Source: CANQDT01 sp051878935
Lineage (GTDB): Bacteria > Bacillota > Clostridia > Lachnospirales > Lachnospiraceae
Reading direction: 5' to 3'
Assembly: GCA_051878935.1 (NCBI GenBank)
Contig: JBJELB010000019.1
Location: 1-17,513, forward strand
DNA: 17,513 bases
Below are positions 15,735 to 17,513 of the stretch, in pieces. Numbering within the stretch: the first letter of the stretch is position 1; each line of letters opens with the position of its first letter. The notes below the pieces were generated by a model. The model did no database searches, had not been told where the DNA came from, and was given only the letters and a program-made list of their open reading frames with translations. Position numbers and translations under genes: made by a program.

Positions 15735-15774
15735 CGCACTCAGCGACAGTGCGCCTGGGCAAACGACATATTTT
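15735..15774. repeat. Small dyad plus decayed half of the 3288 palindrome
   Basis: A short dyad CGCACT/AGTGCG (15735-15753) is followed by 21 bases (15754-15774) that match one arm of the long palindrome (3343-3363) at 17 of 21 positions. The other arm is missing here. Confidence 0.4.
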
Positions 15775-15778
15775 ATAC

Positions 15779-15820
15779 AAAAAAAGAGCCCTTCTAGAAT
15801 TTACTAAAAGAACTCTCTTT
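15779..15820 (-). terminator. Intrinsic terminator of tRNA-Leu
   Basis: Minus-strand RNA: arm 15804-15820, loop TAAATT, arm 15783-15797, about 15 pairs with several G-U and a two-base bulge, then seven U. It begins 10 bases beyond the tRNA 3' end. Confidence 0.8.
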
Positions 15821-15829
15821 CATATAAAA

Positions 15830-15909
15830 TGCGGATGACAGGAATCGAACCTGCACGGTCTCCCACTAGATCCTAAGTCTAGCGCGTCTGCCAGTTCCGC
15901 CACATCCGC
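15830..15909 (-). tRNA. tRNA-Leu, anticodon UAG
   Basis: The acceptor arms GCGGATG/CATCCGC pair fully, with discriminator A. The anticodon stem CTAGA/TCTAG holds loop CTTAGGA, giving anticodon TAG, reading CUA/CUN leucine codons. The variable arm TGGGAGACCG and T-loop GTTCGAATC fit a class II leucine tRNA. CCA is not encoded. Confidence 0.97.
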
Positions 15910-15933
15910 ACGGTCATCGCTGACACGCTTGAT

Positions 15934-15962
15934 ATCATATCATGAAGTCATTGAAATGTCAA
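15934..15962 (-). promoter_or_regulatory. Promoter of tRNA-Leu
   Basis: A perfect TTGACA (15957-15962), a 17-base spacer and TATGAT (15934-15939), leaving a leader of about 18 bases before the mature tRNA. This is the most consensus-like promoter in the window. Confidence 0.85.
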
Positions 15963-16032
15963 GAGATTCATCATGACCAACCGTCTAAATCTCTGTTGAA
16001 TTAATGCAATCCAGTTTTTATAAAAAACATGG

Positions 16033-17379
16033 CTATAAAATCTCCCGAATCCCCTCTAAGCTTTCCACCTGTGCATACAGCAATTGTTTTGTTTCCTCAT
16101 CCGGTGGTGCCAGATCCGGCACCATAATCGGTTTACATCCGGCTCGGTATGCAGCTAATATTCCATTTGGTGAATCTTCCACAGCCACACAATGCTCTGG
16201 TGCTTCCCCTATCTGACGGCAGGCTTCCAGATAAACATCCGGCTGCGGTTTCCCATGTTCTACCATCGTTGCACACACAATATCATCAAAATAGGAATAC
16301 AATCCTGTTTCTTTTAAATAAGCATGGGCTCGTTTCTCATCCGTTGCCGTTGCGATTGCCAGTTTATAGCCCTTCTTACGGAGGTAAGATAAGATTTCTT
16401 TTCCGCCCGGTTTCGTTTCCAGACCATTTTGCTCCAGATGTGCCTGCATCAGTTCTTTCCGCCGGTTCCGCACCGTTTCATAATCAAACGTTTCTCCCAA
16501 CAGTTCCTTCATGTACGGTGCTGCATATTCTCCTGCAAGAGACCGAATCAGCAGACCATGCTCTCTTGTCATTTTAAACCCATATTCGGCTGCAGCCTCT
16601 CTCCAGAATTGATTTAAATACTTCTCGGTATCCAGGAGAACTCCATCCATATCAAAGATAACTGCATGGATTTTCCCATAAGCGGTAATTTCTTCTTTCT
16701 CCTGCCTGCTTATCCGATTTGATTCTTTGATTTTGCGAATCGCCATACGGTATGTTTCATATCCAAGATGCGGCTCTTTCAAATACTGTTTCATCCTCTG
16801 TGGATGTTTCACATAAGCCACCGATATCGCCCACGCCACTGCCATCTTCACATAATATCCATCGTGGCGTATCTTTTCCAGACACGAAAGTGAAGCTTCC
16901 AGATACTCATCATCCAGATAATAATTAAGAATCATGACCACTGCAAAACGCAGTTCGTATTCCTGTTCCGACATCAGATACGGCTGCAGAAACTCCCATA
17001 CACGTTCTCGGTTCTTTTTAACAAAATGAAGTCCGCCTGCTGTAATATCACAAATAGCCCAGTTATCAATCTGTGGTATAAAACTGTTCAGATAGGATAA
17101 ACGGGGTTCCAAATCACAGTTCATGATTCCCAACAGCATCCCCTTTATTAAACGCTCTTCATACAGTTCCGGGACATGTTCCGGATAACACAATCCATTT
17201 TCTTCAAAGAGCTCCGGATGGTTTAATATCTCATCCCCATGTTCCTTCCATAAACGCTTTACAAATTGGCGCAAAACCGGAATGTGAATACCAATGATAT
17301 CGCCGACACCTGGACAGAGTCTGCTATGGAATTGTTGATATTGTTGATCCTGCAGGGCATATAATTCTTCTCTAAACAT
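16033..17379 (-). CDS. AlkD-like DNA glycosylase fused to beta-phosphoglucomutase-like HAD hydrolase
   Basis: 448 residues in one uninterrupted frame. Residues 1-225 form a HEAT-like AlkD domain: DNWAICD holds W107 and D111 with the spacing of the AlkD aromatic/Asp pair, R144 opens a later helix (RFAVVMILNYY), and W183 lies in AVAWAISVAYV. AlkD removes alkylated purines from DNA. Residues 236-448 are a HAD hydrolase of the beta-phosphoglucomutase/phosphatase type: DMDGVLLDT (D243, D245), IATATD, KPQPDVY (K377) and VEDSPNGI (E401, D402), with a helical cap between. Both halves keep their key residues. The junction is a short charged stretch (RISRQEKEEI) with no stop or good internal start. AGGA precedes the ATG by about 8 bases. 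A HAD partner could process sugar phosphates or damaged nucleotides; this is inference. Confidence 0.92.
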   Translation of the reverse strand: MFREELYALQDQQYQQFHSRLCPGVGDIIGIHIPVLRQFVKRLWKEHGDEILNHPELFEENGLCYPEHVPELYEERLIKGMLLGIMNCDLEPRLSYLNSFIPQIDNWAICDITAGGLHFVKKNRERVWEFLQPYLMSEQEYELRFAVVMILNYYLDDEYLEASLSCLEKIRHDGYYVKMAVAWAISVAYVKHPQRMKQYLKEPHLGYETYRMAIRKIKESNRISRQEKEEITAYGKIHAVIFDMDGVLLDTEKYLNQFWREAAAEYGFKMTREHGLLIRSLAGEYAAPYMKELLGETFDYETVRNRRKELMQAHLEQNGLETKPGGKEILSYLRKKGYKLAIATATDEKRAHAYLKETGLYSYFDDIVCATMVEHGKPQPDVYLEACRQIGEAPEHCVAVEDSPNGILAAYRAGCKPIMVPDLAPPDEETKQLLYAQVESLEGIREIL

Positions 17380-17513
17380 ATTGAGTTCCTATCTTAAAAT
17401 CCTTTTCTATATGTACTAATTTTTAACTTCTTTACATCTTTTTGAATGCAAAAATTACTTTTGACTACATAAATTCATGATAAATTTAACCAATTCCACC
17501 CATCTCCATAAAC

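Noticed and set aside
15910..16032. Terminator for the AlkD-HAD gene
   Set aside because: There is a short T run after the stop codon but no stable hairpin before it; only the tRNA-Leu promoter is supported here.
17380..17513. Promoter of the AlkD-HAD gene
   Set aside because: The region is AT-rich with several weak hexamers; none has both good sequence and good spacing.

Overview
The window looks like chromosomal DNA of a Gram-positive anaerobic Clostridia member, most likely Lachnospiraceae. This is inferred from moderate-to-low GC, GGAGG-type ribosome sites, intrinsic terminators with long U tracts, tRNAs without an encoded CCA, a FprA-type flavodiiron protein, a LemA/TPM pair, and polysaccharide-degradation genes. 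No genus can be fixed by eye. All protein genes lie on the minus strand; only tRNA-Ser is on the plus strand.

Left part (1-4785). A large secreted protein has a signal peptide, an alpha/beta-hydrolase (putative carbohydrate esterase) domain and two tandem CBM96/DNRLRE-like domains. It is split by a frame change at about 1920-1986 and runs off the left edge. Upstream of it are a very long hairpin (3288-3371), an intrinsic terminator, and the membrane pair TPM-domain protein plus LemA.

Middle (4884-8961). tRNA-Ser(CGA) with promoter and terminator faces the end of a GH95 alpha-L-fucosidase-family gene. Between them lies a ~394-bp near-palindrome with ~48-bp inverted ends (5077-5470). The GH95 gene follows a flavodiiron protein gene by 41 bp.

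Right-centre (8976-15714). Six tightly packed genes form one transcription unit, read from 15607 down to 8991: ABC ATPase, AMP-forming acyl ligase, substrate-binding lipoprotein, ABC permease, MBOAT O-acyltransferase and a membrane-anchored SGNH/DltD-like protein. Stops and starts overlap or lie 2-12 bp apart. One promoter candidate with a leader hairpin precedes the unit and one terminator ends it. The inferred logic is import of an organic acid, activation by adenylation, and transfer across the membrane onto an extracellular glycan or polymer. This resembles a dlt system with its own importer but without a DltC-type carrier gene. It is the best candidate here for an undescribed system.

Right edge (15779-17513). 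tRNA-Leu(UAG) has a near-consensus promoter and a terminator. It is followed (upstream in the minus sense) by an AlkD-like DNA glycosylase fused in one frame to a beta-phosphoglucomutase-like HAD phosphatase.
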